Source: Trichodelitschia bisporula (Eukaryota; Ascomycota; Dothideomycetes; Phaeotrichales; Phaeotrichaceae). From it: 64,000 bases of DNA. The notes under the pieces are model-generated. The model did not search any database. It worked only from the letters and a program-made list of their open reading frames with translations, and was not told the DNA's origin. The stretch covers positions 186,001 to 250,000 of the forward strand of contig ML996708.1 in assembly GCA_010356995.1 (NCBI GenBank), written 5' to 3'. Position 1 is the stretch's first letter. Each line of letters opens with the position of its first letter. Made by a program: the position numbers and the translations under genes. This document shows positions 23,560 to 35,869 of the stretch, one piece after another.

Positions 23560-25552
23560 TCATTGCATCCGCTTCCGTTTCTTCTCCTCCGGGCCCTGCT
23601 CCTCCTCATCGCCCGCGCCAGCCGGATTCAGCAGCGAATGCACATTACTCGCCATGCTACCCCGCCGCGTGGGCGGACCAGGCGTATCAAGCCCCTTGCT
23701 GTACGGGTACCGCGCTCCGGGCAGCTGCCACCCCGCCTCCGACGCAGCATTGGCCTGGGGATCACCTCCCATAGGCGGTGCCGGCGGCGTAGGCTGGCGG
23801 GAGCCATGCGCCGACCCATGGGGCAATTTATACTGTGCCAGTTGCTCCTGGAGTTGTTGATCGCCACCAAGGGGCGCGCGGTGGGGAGAACTCGGCCATT
23901 GCGTACTGTTGTGCCCGGATGCGTAGGGGGAGAGGGATGGCGGTGGAGGCCCTCCTTGCCAGCCTTGAAGCCGGATATCGGCTGAGGTGTGCCGGCGCGA
24001 AAGGTTCATGGGAGGGGAAGAGACGGTGGCGAGGGGGTGCTGGACGTGAGGCGGTGGTGGCCCGGGGGGCGGCGGTGGTTGGGGGACCGCGTGGGCTGGA
24101 GTCCGGGCTGAGTTGGGCGAGTAGCTGTTGCTGCCGGTTCCGATTGAGCCGTACCGACGGGGTGAGATGGCTAAATGCGGGGCCATGGGTGGACGGAATG
24201 GAGGGCGAGAATCCGGTGCAAGGTTAAGCTGAGATGGCCGCCGTTGGTCATTGAGCGGCATTTGTCGCGGAGAAAGAGGTGGTCCTCCTTCTTGGACGCC
24301 GGCAAAGTAGGGGGGCCGGAGACTATTTGTGTCTGGTTGCTCATCAAGATGCCGAAGCATGTCAGTTTGACGGGCGATCTCGTTCCGCATCATGGTAACT
24401 GTGCCTGGTCAGATTGCGTCGTACTTGGGGGCGCACGTGGCTTACCATCTTTGTGGATCTGGCTTTCAGGTTCCGTCATGGCCACGATATAAGTGGCTAG
24501 ATCTTGGTTCCACTTCAGTCCATTAGTCTCGTGTTCCCCACGCATTTTCCAGGAAGCATACCTGATGGCACCGCAATATGCCGTCAGTAAGCAAGCTACA
24601 CTTGCCAGTCAGGAAGTTGTTGTGGTCTTCAGCGCGAGCAAGCCGCGCATGCATGTCGTAGTAATGATGCTCCAACATACTCAACCGATTGTCCACGGTA
24701 TCAGGCATCGGTTCAGCCGCAGCGCCGACTTGTGAGGGGCCAGGTTTGGGGCCAGCGGAGAATGAATCGCGATGGATAAGGGTATGTTTGGAGGCTCGCC
24801 GCTTGATCTCTCTGAGGCCATTGAGATCGCCCCGCTTGAAGTTTCCATTCCCGTGCTTGAACTCCCACAGCGGAGAATCCGGGGCACTGGTGTGGAACAC
24901 GTCGCTGACTGTATCAGAGTTAATCGTTGTCTCTCACATCGGCGAAAGACGCGGTCACCTTTATGAAACCCGTACATGTTCAGCTGCCGTACGAAGGAGG
25001 ATATATTCGTGTGCTTGAAATATGAACTGCCATTGTATCAGCGACCATCTCCTCCTGGGGCCGCACATCTGAACATACCTCAAAACTTTTGAAAACTCAG
25101 TAGACGGAGACATGACAAAACTCTCATTGGTATTGGACCATGATATCAAGTGGCGGATGCTGTGATCCTCCAGCATACTGATCGTAGTCAGCGTACGGAT
25201 TATGAAACATGCGCCGCGCTACCTACTTGTAGAGCTTGTGAATGAAGGCGGTCTGAACCACCTTCGGCTGCTGGGCCGCAGCAGCAGCGCCAACGGGAGG
25301 CACACCGTTCCCGTTGATAGCTAACTCTGTGTCGCCATTCGGCACGAGCTGCCCTGTCTCTGTCCGCTCCGCGATCGGACTGGTCAAGGCCGGTGGGCCC
25401 ATTGCTGATGACGGCGTGATGTCCATCGGTTCGGGAACCGACTGCATGGTAGGCCCAGAGGAGGAGGGTAGTATGGGTATGGATTTGTGTAGCCCGGCAC
25501 CGAAGTGATCTGCGAAATGGTTGCGCTGGATCGATTCTGTAGCTGATGCCAT
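23560..25552 (-). CDS. sfl1: HSF-type DNA-binding transcription regulator, Sfl1-like
   Basis: Six exons (25552-25227, 25177-25079, 25026-24959, 24908-24562, 24512-24446, 24398-23560) give 581 residues. The heat-shock-factor winged helix, about residues 96-190, is built from exons 1-4: QTAFIHKLYNMLEDHSI, ISWSNTNESFVMSPS, KVLSSYFKHTNISSFVRQLN, MYGFHKVSDVFH and WEFKHGNGNFKRGDL. The KLYNMLED and HKVSDVF wording is that of fungal Sfl1 (flocculation suppressor) rather than Hsf1. A coiled-coil-like stretch follows (NRLSMLEHHYYDMHARLA), then a Pro/Ser/Gln-rich C-terminus ending in a basic KKRKRMQ. Sfl1 orthologues repress or activate adhesion and development genes. Four introns interrupt the DNA-binding region and adjacent helix, a pattern that shows this is a spliced host gene. 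Confidence 0.88.
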
Positions 25553-28500
25553 GTCCGTGTGGTCTGGTATACGGCGCTCAGCTGCGCGAGGACCAATTTG
25601 ATGGCCTGAAAACTGCTTGTAGGCTGTGTACTCGAGAATATCCGCTAGTCGAGCAGCTGCACGGGATGCGCCACAGAGCTACTTGAGGTTTTGGATAGCT
25701 TGCGACAGGTTCCTCGATGTATCATTCCCGGCCGAGCCACAACGCGCTCCCACTAGCTAGAAATATATCGCAATCGCGGCCGGAGTCGCAGAAAGCGTCG
25801 AGATCCTGCGCTGCGGTGTTCTCGTGTCACTCGCGCTTCCGCCGATGCACGGATCCACAGCGAGGAAAGAAAGCTCCGTAGTGAGACGGGTGAGAGGATC
25901 TCTGGACAGATCGCGACGTCGTTCTCGACCTTGACCGAATAGAAGCAATGAAGCTGGATGACTGATATATCTGATGCGCGATACGATCCACCGCCAACGG
26001 CTAGTGTTGAAGCCGGTATCGAGATCAAGGTATTCCGCGGCTTCTGGAGGATTCGTCGTCGGAGGGGAATGCCAGAGTCTTAGTTCTGGCAGGCGAGGAG
26101 CGACGGGGGGGGTGCGGGAGAAAGGGAGCGGTCGGCGGGAGGAGGAAGAAGAAATGTACGTCAAGCACAGATCAATGCAATATAAAGCAGGCGATTACGC
26201 GGGATGGATATGGAGAAGAAATAACACATGTAGCCTAGAAACGGTTGAGATGTTTGAAGATTTGGAGGTTTAGGAAAGGGTCCAAGGGGAGCAGCGACTT
26301 TTGGTGGAAGCGGATACGGCCGAGGTGATGCGAGTTTGCGACTGGACCATTTCGGGGGGGGGGCTTTTGGGGGGTGAGAGAGGGAGACACCTACTGCTGG
26401 GGGGTGTGGGTGCGGGTTGCGGGAGGCCGGAAGGGGGGGGGGATGAAGGGTTGAGGGAGTGGAGGGGGGGGTTGCAGTCGGCAAGCTTCGAGGGGAGAAG
26501 TCTGGATAGGACTGGGCAAACCGTTCCCGTTGAGGGGCAATCCATCAACAAATAGAGAAATGCTAAAGCTGAGAACCCTTTCCTGTCGCTCTACGTACGG
26601 GTACTGCAAGATGCGCAGCTAATTTGCGCCTGTAAATCGAAGAACTTTGCCATCTTCCGGTCTTTCATCCTGCAATACACTTACGCAGTTGGCTTGGGGC
26701 TTGCGAGAAGGCTGTGAACGGCATGCGGTCCAGCAATTGAACTGCCCGCTAGCCCACCAGAAGCCCATTTCCCGCTATCCTACTCTCACAGCACCCGGGG
26801 AAGAAGGCGGAGTTAGTTCCCAGTACGTAGCGAGCGAAAAGCCCATATTCATCTCTCGGTCTTGTCTCCTCTCTCGACAGCGCCACCAAATGTGGGGCTG
26901 CTACAGTACTGCTGCTAGTACGAACATATCGCGACTACTGAATTGCTTCACCTTTGCAGCAAGCAATACACATAATAACTAGGACAGGGCATCGGGAGCA
27001 TCATCCTTCAGCTGCACCATGTCCCAAGACGTCTACGCTTTCGGCAATTCGCCCACCGTTCTAGAATACGAGTAATGCTTACGCACACGCCATTGGCGAC
27101 TCTCAAGCGCGGAATTCGCCACCTACCCCCTCAGGTAACTATTCAAACATGATCGGCCGCCCTCAGCCTGCCACCATCACCGCATCGAATTAATTGTTCC
27201 TCCTCGGGAAGCAATTACACAATCTACACCTCGGCCATACGCCTGGCGTGCAAACCAGCTGCAATGAAGCCAGCGAAGTCTGCAGTGATTGAATCGCAGA
27301 GTCAATCTTACAACTGATATACGAAGGGTAAGATGGAGCTTGCGATGTTATGCATATCCACGAGCTTTGACGCTGTCAGACGCTCATTCGAGGAGGGGCC
27401 CATAACTGTATGGAAGGTGCTTTTACGACAGAGCAGAGCGTATCACAAAGCAGTGGGTACTTCCCATTGTAGTCGGACAAGCAGCCAAAAATAGGCGTCC
27501 CGTTCAGTCTTAGCCGCACGTGGAGGGGTCACTGGTGTCTCTCTTGGTCGAAGGATACTCGGATAGAGACCTGGCGGCGCTATTCATCCAATTGTTGCGG
27601 AGTCGAGACTTCTGACATTTTGACACTCGAGGAGCACTCAAGCAAGCATCTGTAAGTCTGGAGCTCCCCCATACCTGATGACGAATGAAGGCGGTTCGCC
27701 AAGACACTATCAATCTTTCTTGCATTGAAAAGGGAGGCTGGTACCTGGTAGCTGGAAAGATTGATACTCCGTACTGATCTTGGGAATGATGCAGACCCCT
27801 CGCTCAACTCTTGTCGGCCTTGTTGCTTTGGAGAAGGCAACCTCGGCTGCTCATTATTTGGGCGGAACTGCAATCTGAGGGTTGAGGTCGCCAACTTTAC
27901 CTGTGATAAGCCACCGAAGTGAAAAGCAATAAACTCGCCTGCGTCAGGTTCCCCGGCTCCCCCACTCGGGCGGTCGGGCCACTCTCCAGCAACCGCACAG
28001 ACGGTACTTGGCAGGCTAGCCACGTTTCCCCAGGTTTGAAGAAGGAATCGTTCAAGCCTTGCCGAACATGGGAATAGAGATACCGACTTTACTCCAGTGC
28101 GACTCTCTGATCGGAACTTCCGTCCGACGTTCCTTGAGCAACCGATATAAGTGAACCGTCAAGCGAGCCACCATTATTATTGTTGGATGGTTGACACACG
28201 AGCGACGAGAACGAACTGTTGGCGGACCTTTGATGCTTGATGCCGCGCTTCCCCGCCTCAAGCCCCTCATTTCGCGTCCAACGCTGTCAAAGTCTCGAAT
28301 ACCTCGGGGGGTTGCTCATCAGGGCCGATATGCATGTTAAGCCAAGCTCAGAAGGGATTAGCGACAGCCAGCTCATGCGAGGACGAGTGTGAGGTATGCA
28401 GGTACGTGTGCGCAGGGCCGCAGAAGAACCTGCGACATCAGCAAATTACGGACTGCCGCTGGCAGCCTAGTGGAGCTCGACTCGCTTCATGTGGATTGGA

Positions 28501-29661
28501 AGTCAGTTGACGAGTCGGGTTGCCCATGCCGGCGCAGGATTTGGGTGTATGGGGTGGGGCAGAGCAGCTGAGCAAGAAGCGAAGATGGCGAAGTACATTG
28601 TGGAGGATATGGATTCGGAGAAAAGATAGCAGAAGCGAAGCAAAGATCTGCTATTTCTGCGCGTCTCGAACTTCGAGAGAAACGAAGGGGCCAATGGACA
28701 GGGCGTTTGGCGCGTTTGGCAGGCTGACTACGGAGTACAGGGCCGGTTAGCGACAGGGAGACAGAACGGGCGCTGGGGACGCAGAAGCGTCAGAGCGTTC
28801 AAAACAGGCGCGCAGCACAGACGCCGATGCCGGAGCAGCCGAGTCGATGTTTTGGCGATGGCTTCATCGCCAATTCGCCATCGCGCGATGATCGGAATAT
28901 GTCCGAGATCTCTGTGTCCGAGCGGCCTCAACGTCAACCCGTTGACTCGCGCGGTTTTGGTCTGCTCCACAAAGTCATGGTCCCGCCTCGGGCCGCATAA
29001 ATGCTCACAAGTCCATGATCGCTTCGAAGTCGACGTTGATTAGCCGCAACAAAGCCCAGACCTTCAGTTCACTACGCCGTAGTAGTGCTGGCGCACCGCC
29101 CCAGAAGGGAATTTCACCGCGAAGAAAGTGATGATGGCTGGACAGTAGGGTGCGTGAGTGAACGCCATGGACAGGGAAGCAAGCAAGCCTCCAAGTCAAT
29201 ATGTGGACTGCAACCTCGTTTCACTCCCGCTTGTCGACATGACTCGAGTGTCCTCCCTGCACCCCATCCTGCTTTGCATGAGTACCGTACATAGTACTTA
29301 CAGACCGTTAGCCACTAAACAACCGGCCCGACCGTCTGCTCAAGTGAAGTACATTCAGCCTTGAGGCTCATGTTTCCTATGTCAAAAACGTGGGCATCTT
29401 GAACGGCGAAAGAAACGAACGTTGTCAACCCACGAGAGGTTGGCCTTGAAAGTGGAGCAGCGTGGGGTCGATCGTAGATTCGGAGATGTGGCGGTGCGGA
29501 ATGGTGGTTAGGCTAACAATTGGACCCTTGAAGCCCGAAGTGGCCACAGAAAAAGTATTTCACGTATTCCTCCAAACCGATGCTGATAACGAACCACTCC
29601 ACCAAGTCCTGCAGAAATACGCTTAGTTACAGTATCACCATCTGCAAAGTACTTCGCCAGG
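25553..29661. other. 4.1-kb tract without a recognised gene
   Basis: The first 1 kb is probably promoter/leader of sfl1: its coding strand is C-rich around 26290-26480 and TATA-like strings occur near 25762. From 26.6 to 29.6 kb only short frames occur (longest 147 codons at 27580-28023, minus), none with a recognised motif. A palindrome cluster lies at 28852-28890 (separate entry). No tRNA seen. Confidence 0.4.
28852..28890. repeat. cluster of perfect short palindromes
   Basis: A hairpin with a perfect 9-bp stem (TTGGCGATG/CATCGCCAA) and a GCTT loop spans 28852-28873; six bases on, 28879-28890 is the perfect 12-bp palindrome CATCGCGCGATG. All copies share the word CGATG/CATCG. Confidence 0.65.
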
Positions 29662-30604
29662 ATGGTTGAAAAACTCTACGTCACCTACAACCAGGTATAT
29701 CCATCGCTATTCCCCCTCCCGTTCCTCGTCGTCTCTTCAAGCCCATGCGTCTGCGGCGCAGTCAAAGCTTCGTTGTAGCCACCATCTGCCCCTCCATAAT
29801 CAACCCGAACCTCTGGTTCTGTGCAGTACCGTGCTCCTTCCGTCGCTAACCACTTTTTATTTCCTCCAATGAGTAGGTTCACAAGCTCTGTCAGGCTGCT
29901 GGAGAGCGCATTCTCAATGACTTCAAACCGCATCTGATGATCGCCATTGGCGGTGGAGGCTATGTTCCCGCACGCATCCTTCGGTCAGTTTTTCAGAGCC
30001 TCGCATGACATCTACTGATGCGGGCCTAGGTCCTTCCTGAGGAGGCCTGGATCTCCCAACATCCCCATCCAGGCCATCGGCCTATCACTTTACGAGACGC
30101 TCGGCACCGATGCTGTCGAGGTTCCGGGCACAAAGGTTACCCGCACACAATGGCTGGACCTCAGCAGCCTGGAGATGTCGAACTTGATCGGCAAGAATGT
30201 CCTCATCGTTGACGAGGTTGATGATACGCGGACCACTCTGGAATACGCTGTCAGGGAGCTCGAGAAGGACGTCGAGGAGGCTAGCAAGAAGCTGTGTCGG
30301 ACTGCCGAGAAGACTACATTCACCATCTTTGTGCTGCACGTAAGTGAACCTTACTATCGCTGGGAAACGTAGGATACTCATATTTTCGCCAGAATAAGGA
30401 CAAGCTGAAGAAGGGCCGTCTTCCCCAGGAGATGATGGACGAGGGAAAGTACTACGCCGCGGTCACCGTCCCTGATATCTGGATATGCTACCCGTGGGAA
30501 GCGCGGTATGATTTGCTTATTTCTGCCTCCACAACTTGGCTAATCTTCCCAGTGATATCGATGAGCATGACAGGAACGCGGCTTTGCAAGAGAACCGCTC
30601 TTAA
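29662..30604 (+). CDS. xpt1: xanthine/guanine phosphoribosyltransferase
   Basis: Five exons (29662-29694, 29877-29983, 30030-30339, 30393-30505, 30553-30604) give 204 residues. The protein begins MVEKLYVTYNQVHKLCQ, continues with LMIAIGGGGYVPARILRSFL (PPi loop region) and has the PRPP-binding loop VLIVDEVDDTRTT at residues 104-116; VPDIWICYPWEARDIDEHDR closes the fold. This wording matches yeast Xpt1-type enzymes that convert xanthine and PRPP to XMP in purine salvage. The first exon is only 33 nt and its 182-nt intron is the longest of the gene; the other introns are 46, 53 and 47 nt. It is convergent with the following oxidoreductase. Confidence 0.9.
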
Positions 30605-31196
30605 TGCATCTGCATTGCATGGCGTTGAATTTGGTTTCATAGACAACGGGGTACTGAACACAAACTCCATATCCATAATGGCCACCCCATGGCCCGTAAG
30701 AATTGGATGATAACATGAGCTCCCACTTTACTCCGTGTGAAGTCCAATTCTGGAACAGCGACTCCACGGAGTTCCTCCTCAATGCATGCGTCGATGGTTG
30801 CCCAATGATTTATTTATAAACCTAGTTCAAGAATTCAGCCCTTGTTATTCTTACAGCACCCTGCAGTTGAAGAAAATCGGTACCTCTATCACGCGGAGCT
30901 GGTCTCTAAAAGGCTACTGCTTAGAACTCCGCTTGGGCTTCAAGCATAATAGGCTTGGCCCTACCCAGAGAAGGGAGCATGATGCCATTACTCGGGGCTA
31001 CGGTATTTTATCTTCTCATCTCGTTTCTGGAATAGGGTCTCATGAACATAAACTAAATCGCCTAGGTTGCTGCACATGCTCTTCTTGATGAAGCTGTCCA
31101 ACTATCTAATAGAACATCACATCATTAATGTACAAAATCGGAGTCAAATCCGTCTATCTCTGGCCGCTGAGTCGCACTCACCAATACCGTTTCCAT
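30605..31196. other. 3' regions of convergent genes
   Basis: 592 bp between the stop codons of xpt1 and the FAD-linked oxidoreductase. Relatively A+T-rich. Nothing else recognised. Confidence 0.4.
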
Positions 31197-33330
31197 CTAA
31201 GCAACTGTAGGTACCGTAGGCCCTATAGGTCCTAAGGGATCCACCTCAGGAACACCCACGGGAGGTTGCGGAGCGCTGGCCGGAGCTTCCTCACTGACCG
31301 GGGTTTCTGGGATATTGGCTGGGGGTTCTGGAGCACTGACGGGCGCCTCCGGAGCTGCTGGTTCCTGTGCTTCTGGAGCAACGGAAGGAGTGTCCATAGC
31401 AGGAATATCCCCTTTGGGGCAAAGTTGGCCTTCGGCGCTCACATCCCAATACTCGCTGCCCACGCAAGCCTTGCACCAGAAGACACCCTCCGGATCTCTT
31501 GTCCTCTTGATCTCCAGCAGGCGCGGGTAATTGCTGCCCCAAAAGGCATGCTGCCAGTTCGGAGTATCCGGATCGGCTTCGTTGAGATAGGTACCACCCT
31601 CCGGATCGACCGAGGCCAGCGATGCGCCGAACTTCAGGGCATCCGCCTTGCGTTTGGCAAGCTTCACCTTGTCCGAGCCCGACCACTGCAGTTCGGCCGC
31701 GGGCCGCATAATCGCCGTGCGCCAGGCTGGGTTGACGGCGTTTCCACCGCCGCGGATGAAGGGCGGGTTGGCCGTCCCAACGCCGGCGGTGAGGTCGTTA
31801 AGGAGTTGGGTATCGCTGTCGAAAGCGCCCATCAGCGCCTGCCTGAGATTGGGATGAGCCACGGCTTTTTCGCTCCACAGCCACGATGTGATGATCTTGT
31901 TGCTTCCCGTGCCGGGGAACACCTGGCCCACGCCCTCCTCTCGGTTGAACGTCGTGGCGTCCAGGAAGTCGTGGACTGAGGCGAAGTCTTGGTAGACGCC
32001 TGTGATAAGGTTGGTCCGCTTGGCCAAGCGTCTATTCTCGTCGTCTCTGTTGCTACTGCCACCGCGGGACCCCGACCCCGACCCCTCGTCATCGTCTCCA
32101 CTCCCTCTCCGGCCCGTGATGCCTTCGATGTTGGTGATGATCGGGTCAAGATACCGGTGGAGCGTGGTGGCCGTGGCATTCGGCATGTTCATGGTCATCG
32201 AGGCGGAGCCGCTGCCGCGACCGGGATATCCGTTCAAGTAGCCGCTGGCGCCTTGAGCCGCCATTTTACCCCAGTTGACGTGCATGTGCGTAAGCGCATC
32301 CCATCCAGACACCCTACCGATCCAGCGCGCAACCGGAACCGATGGGAAGGCCTTCATCGTGTACGTCGTGACAACGGCAAAGGTCGAGCCACCTCCCTAT
32401 GGCCTGTTAATGTCCATTCTCTGAAACATAAAGACCGACGTACCCCACGGAGCGCCCAGAAGAGATCTTGGTTCTGACACTCGTTTGCAGTAATGATTTC
32501 GCCCGAGGCTGTAACCGCTTCAATCTCGAGAACATTATCGGCAGCAAGGCCGAACTTCGCGCTGAGCGGTCCGTGACCGCCCCCGGCGATGTATCCGCCC
32601 ACACCGACGGTGGTGCTGGCTCCAGCAACGACTGCAAGGCTCCTTTCCCTCGCCTTGGAGTTGACCTCGGACCACTGAGCCCCTGAGCCAACAGTCACGG
32701 CCGGCCCCTGGATTTGAAAATTGCAGCCCTTCGGGGTAAAGGACGTTTCGAACCACTTCTGGCTCTTCAGGTTGTGGGTCCAGATGGAAAGAGACTTGGG
32801 ATTTGTGGACCTGGGATGTTAGCTATGGGGAAGCATCGCGGACAGGTCCGGCAACTTTACCTGCCCAAGAAATCGTGACCGGTGTTCTTGATATTAATTC
32901 GGACTTTCTTTGTCCGTGCAAAGTCAATCACGGCTTTGATGTCCTCCGGCGTTTTCGCGTCCAAAACGTAAACTGGGTACCCGTCACCGGAGCAAGGTGT
33001 AGTCGGATCCGGAAGGCAGCTGTAGTTGTTGTAGTTTTGCCACATGGTACTCATTGGCTGTTTGGCATGCCATGAAGTGGTCCGCCAACCAGAAGTGACG
33101 TCCGAGCATTGCGATTCATCGTATGCTGGGTGGTTCCGGTGGCATACAGCGGCTGGCGGAGGAGGTTTTGAGAGCCGGCCTCCAACCAGTGTATTGAGCT
33201 CCGCCCATTCCGAATCCGACGGCCATGATTCCGAGCCTGGAATGGCTTTGCAAGAGCTAGCCGCAAAGCCTTGCGTGCTCAAAGAGAGGATGAAGAGGGA
33301 CACAGACGCGAAAACGAGTGACGGCGCCAT
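31197..33330 (-). CDS. secreted FAD-linked oxidoreductase (berberine-bridge type) with Pro-rich tail
   Basis: Three exons, 33330-32861, 32810-32444 and 32396-31197, give 678 residues. A signal peptide (MAPSLVFASVSLFILSLSTQGFA) precedes a PP-loop FAD domain: IKNTGHDFLGRS, where His152 is the usual site of covalent 8-alpha FAD linkage, then VGGYIAGGGHGPLSAKFGLAADNVLEIE and FWALRGGGGSTFAVV. The BBE segment ends NYPRLLEIKRTRDPEGVFWC. Residues about 95-115 (QNYNNYSCLPDPTTPCSGDGYPVY) are a Cys-containing loop seen in fungal members. After the BBE motif a tail of about 60 residues is almost only Pro, Ala, Glu, Val and Ser (APEAQEPAAPEAP, and similar repeats), an unusual addition. Substrate not predictable. 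Introns are 50 and 47 nt. Confidence 0.88.
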
Positions 33331-35869
33331 CTCAAACGAATGAAAGAAAAGAAAAGTATGCTCCTCTACAGACTGAAACTACCCTTCCACGAGGGCCCCG
33401 CGTAGGAGCTTTGTATAAAGCCGTTGTCAGCCCCGCTCTTAACGTACGTGAGGAACATCCCGACCGGCGAGATGCCGATGGACAAGGGTCTCACGATCAG
33501 ATCCCGCATCAGGAGCGCGCAACCGCGGCGAGCTGCTAGCCCAGAGAACGCTGGGAATGGGCAGGGGGACACTAGACATCCATCTGTGGGTATAAACACC
33601 TGGGCATCAATATGTCGGGTTGTGGCGGAGCTCTGGGCCGGCCCGTGAGCTTCTACGCGCTGATAAGATCTATTGACCGGCAGTTAGTTGGAAGGCCTTT
33701 TTGCGGCTGCTCCGGTAGCTTCATTACTGTACGCCAGATCTACCCGGCCGGGCACGGGGCTAGCGCAAGTCAATTCTCGATTTTATAGTGTCGGGGCTCG
33801 GAATACACTTGGACAGGCCGGAGGAGTGACGCACGTTGATGGCGCTGAAGCTGTCCCGATTGACAATCGCGGCAAGGCTGATGGTGCTAGTAGGTGTTCG
33901 ACTAAGATCAACCCAGAAGGCCTAGAACTAGACCGCCGGGGCCGCAAGCGCAGTACGAACATCATGGCACCTACGATCAAACAATAGCTGCGGTTGTTCC
34001 ACTGCGGGAGATGTGTTCCTCCGCTAACCGCTAGAAGTCTGGAGTGAAGATCCCTTAGGGCCCAGGAGCCTATGACAGGATCAGAGAACAAGGTCACCCA
34101 GGAACAATAGCTTTCGTCGAATCTCGAAGGTCGAGCCAAATTGGGGTAAGTCTATTCAAGGCTTCGAGAAAGTTAAATAGGGCTGCGGGTTCGGGGGTAC
34201 TGCAGGGTCAGAATTTCCCCTTGGCCCTAGAAAACTTCGGCAATCCCGCCACTCAATCCCAGGTAGGGCCATCTGGGAATAATAGTGCTACTGTATCCGC
34301 TACATCAGATCCCATCTAGCGCTCTCCCTTTGGGTTATAGATGCATCGCCTAAGCCATCGACGTGCAGTGAATATGGCGCGAGAAATGTCGGCGTTCGTG
34401 TGAGAAAACACCGATCACTGGGAACTCCAAGAAAAGTTGATGATAATGGATTTCCAATCCGACGCTGGGCCGACTGTAAGGACACGAAGATGGAAATCGG
34501 GTGGTTTGAGCGCTGTCTCGGAAAGAGGGCAAGGAGTAATACATCCAAGACACTTGGCCAGTGATATGGTCCGAGTCCCAAGTGTCAGGCAGTGTGATGT
34601 ATCTGGCGACGAGATTTCGAGGAACCGGTCGCGATCTTGATCGGCACAATGACTATGAGAAGCACATGTTGGCAACCGAAGTCTGTCAAGAGGTGCCGTT
34701 CACAAGGTGTGACTCACGGAGTCGAAACCTGTATTTGGGTCAGCCTCGAGAGTCCAGAAAAAAGTCAGCGCATCCTGGCAGCGATGATTATAAAGTTATG
34801 AACCGGCATTACTTTCTCTTCTGTCGATGCTGACAACTCAAGATTTGCGAGGGAGGCTTTGACAGTGAGCTAGAATGACGCTACAGGTGGAGGACAGTGT
34901 GTCGAGTGTTCGGAGACCTTTGCACGTCACTAGCCAGGCGTCGGCATATTTTGACCACAGCTAATTGGCACTAAATGGTTGCGCCTCGTATCACGATGCT
35001 ATAGAGATCGTTAGCGCGCGAGTTTTCCAGATTTGAGGTCTAGAACCCTCGGCACGAACCGCCAGACAGGCATGTATACTTTAGGTCACGCGTCTTCCTA
35101 ACTTGCTTCAGTGTCGTGAATCGAGTATTCGACGTAGGAACCCTGTACACGCTTGCGGGAGATGGCTCACCAGCTAGCAAGTGGTCCGGCAAAGGAGAGT
35201 CTTCATCGATTCACCAGGGTGGTGTATCGGCAGAACTAGCCGACACAAAGCCAAGCAAACTGTATACATATTTTTGTGCTTCAACTAGAGATGACATGGT
35301 CCGATCTAAGGAGGGTCCGGAATATGGTCAAAGCGGAAAGATCGGGCTCGGGATCTGAGGGGGGGTCATGCCCGGCTCGAGGTTTCTGGAAATAATGAAG
35401 ATAGGAGTGTCAGGGCCTTTTTGGTAGATTCTGCGCATCAAGTAATTACACAGGAGGCGATCGACTCTACACGGTGCCTCGCTTAGGGAAGATAGGAGAC
35501 TTGTACGTACTATCGCCGGCTTGTGCCGCTCGGCATCGACAAAGCGGCTTACGATCCCTTGGTCACAGCAGTCTAAGGCGATATTAGCGAGTAACAGGCT
35601 CCGGGCTCGGTCGAAACCCGGAATTCGATGCCAGGGGTCAGTGGTCATCGGCTTGGTTTTTGCGGAACACAATCACACCGACGGTTACGCGATGCAGACA
35701 GGCGCGTGTCGTGGGAAGTAGATACGCACACGAAAGTCCGGATCTACGTACCAAGCATCACAACTGGTGATACTTGCATCCTTAGCAATCTGTTATGTTT
35801 ATCGGATGATCTATGCTAGAGTTACATTTCCAGCCAACTCGTTGAACACAAGACTTGATAGCGGCTTGC
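33331..35869. other. 2.5-kb tract without a recognised gene
   Basis: Frames up to 118 codons overlap on both strands; none shows a motif. A 114-codon frame (35672-35328, minus) has ordinary composition but no family resemblance. No tRNA or repeat recognised. Confidence 0.4.

Noticed and set aside
27580-28023. 147-codon minus-strand frame
   Set aside because: No motif, no neighbouring exons with splice signals, and ordinary composition for a chance frame.
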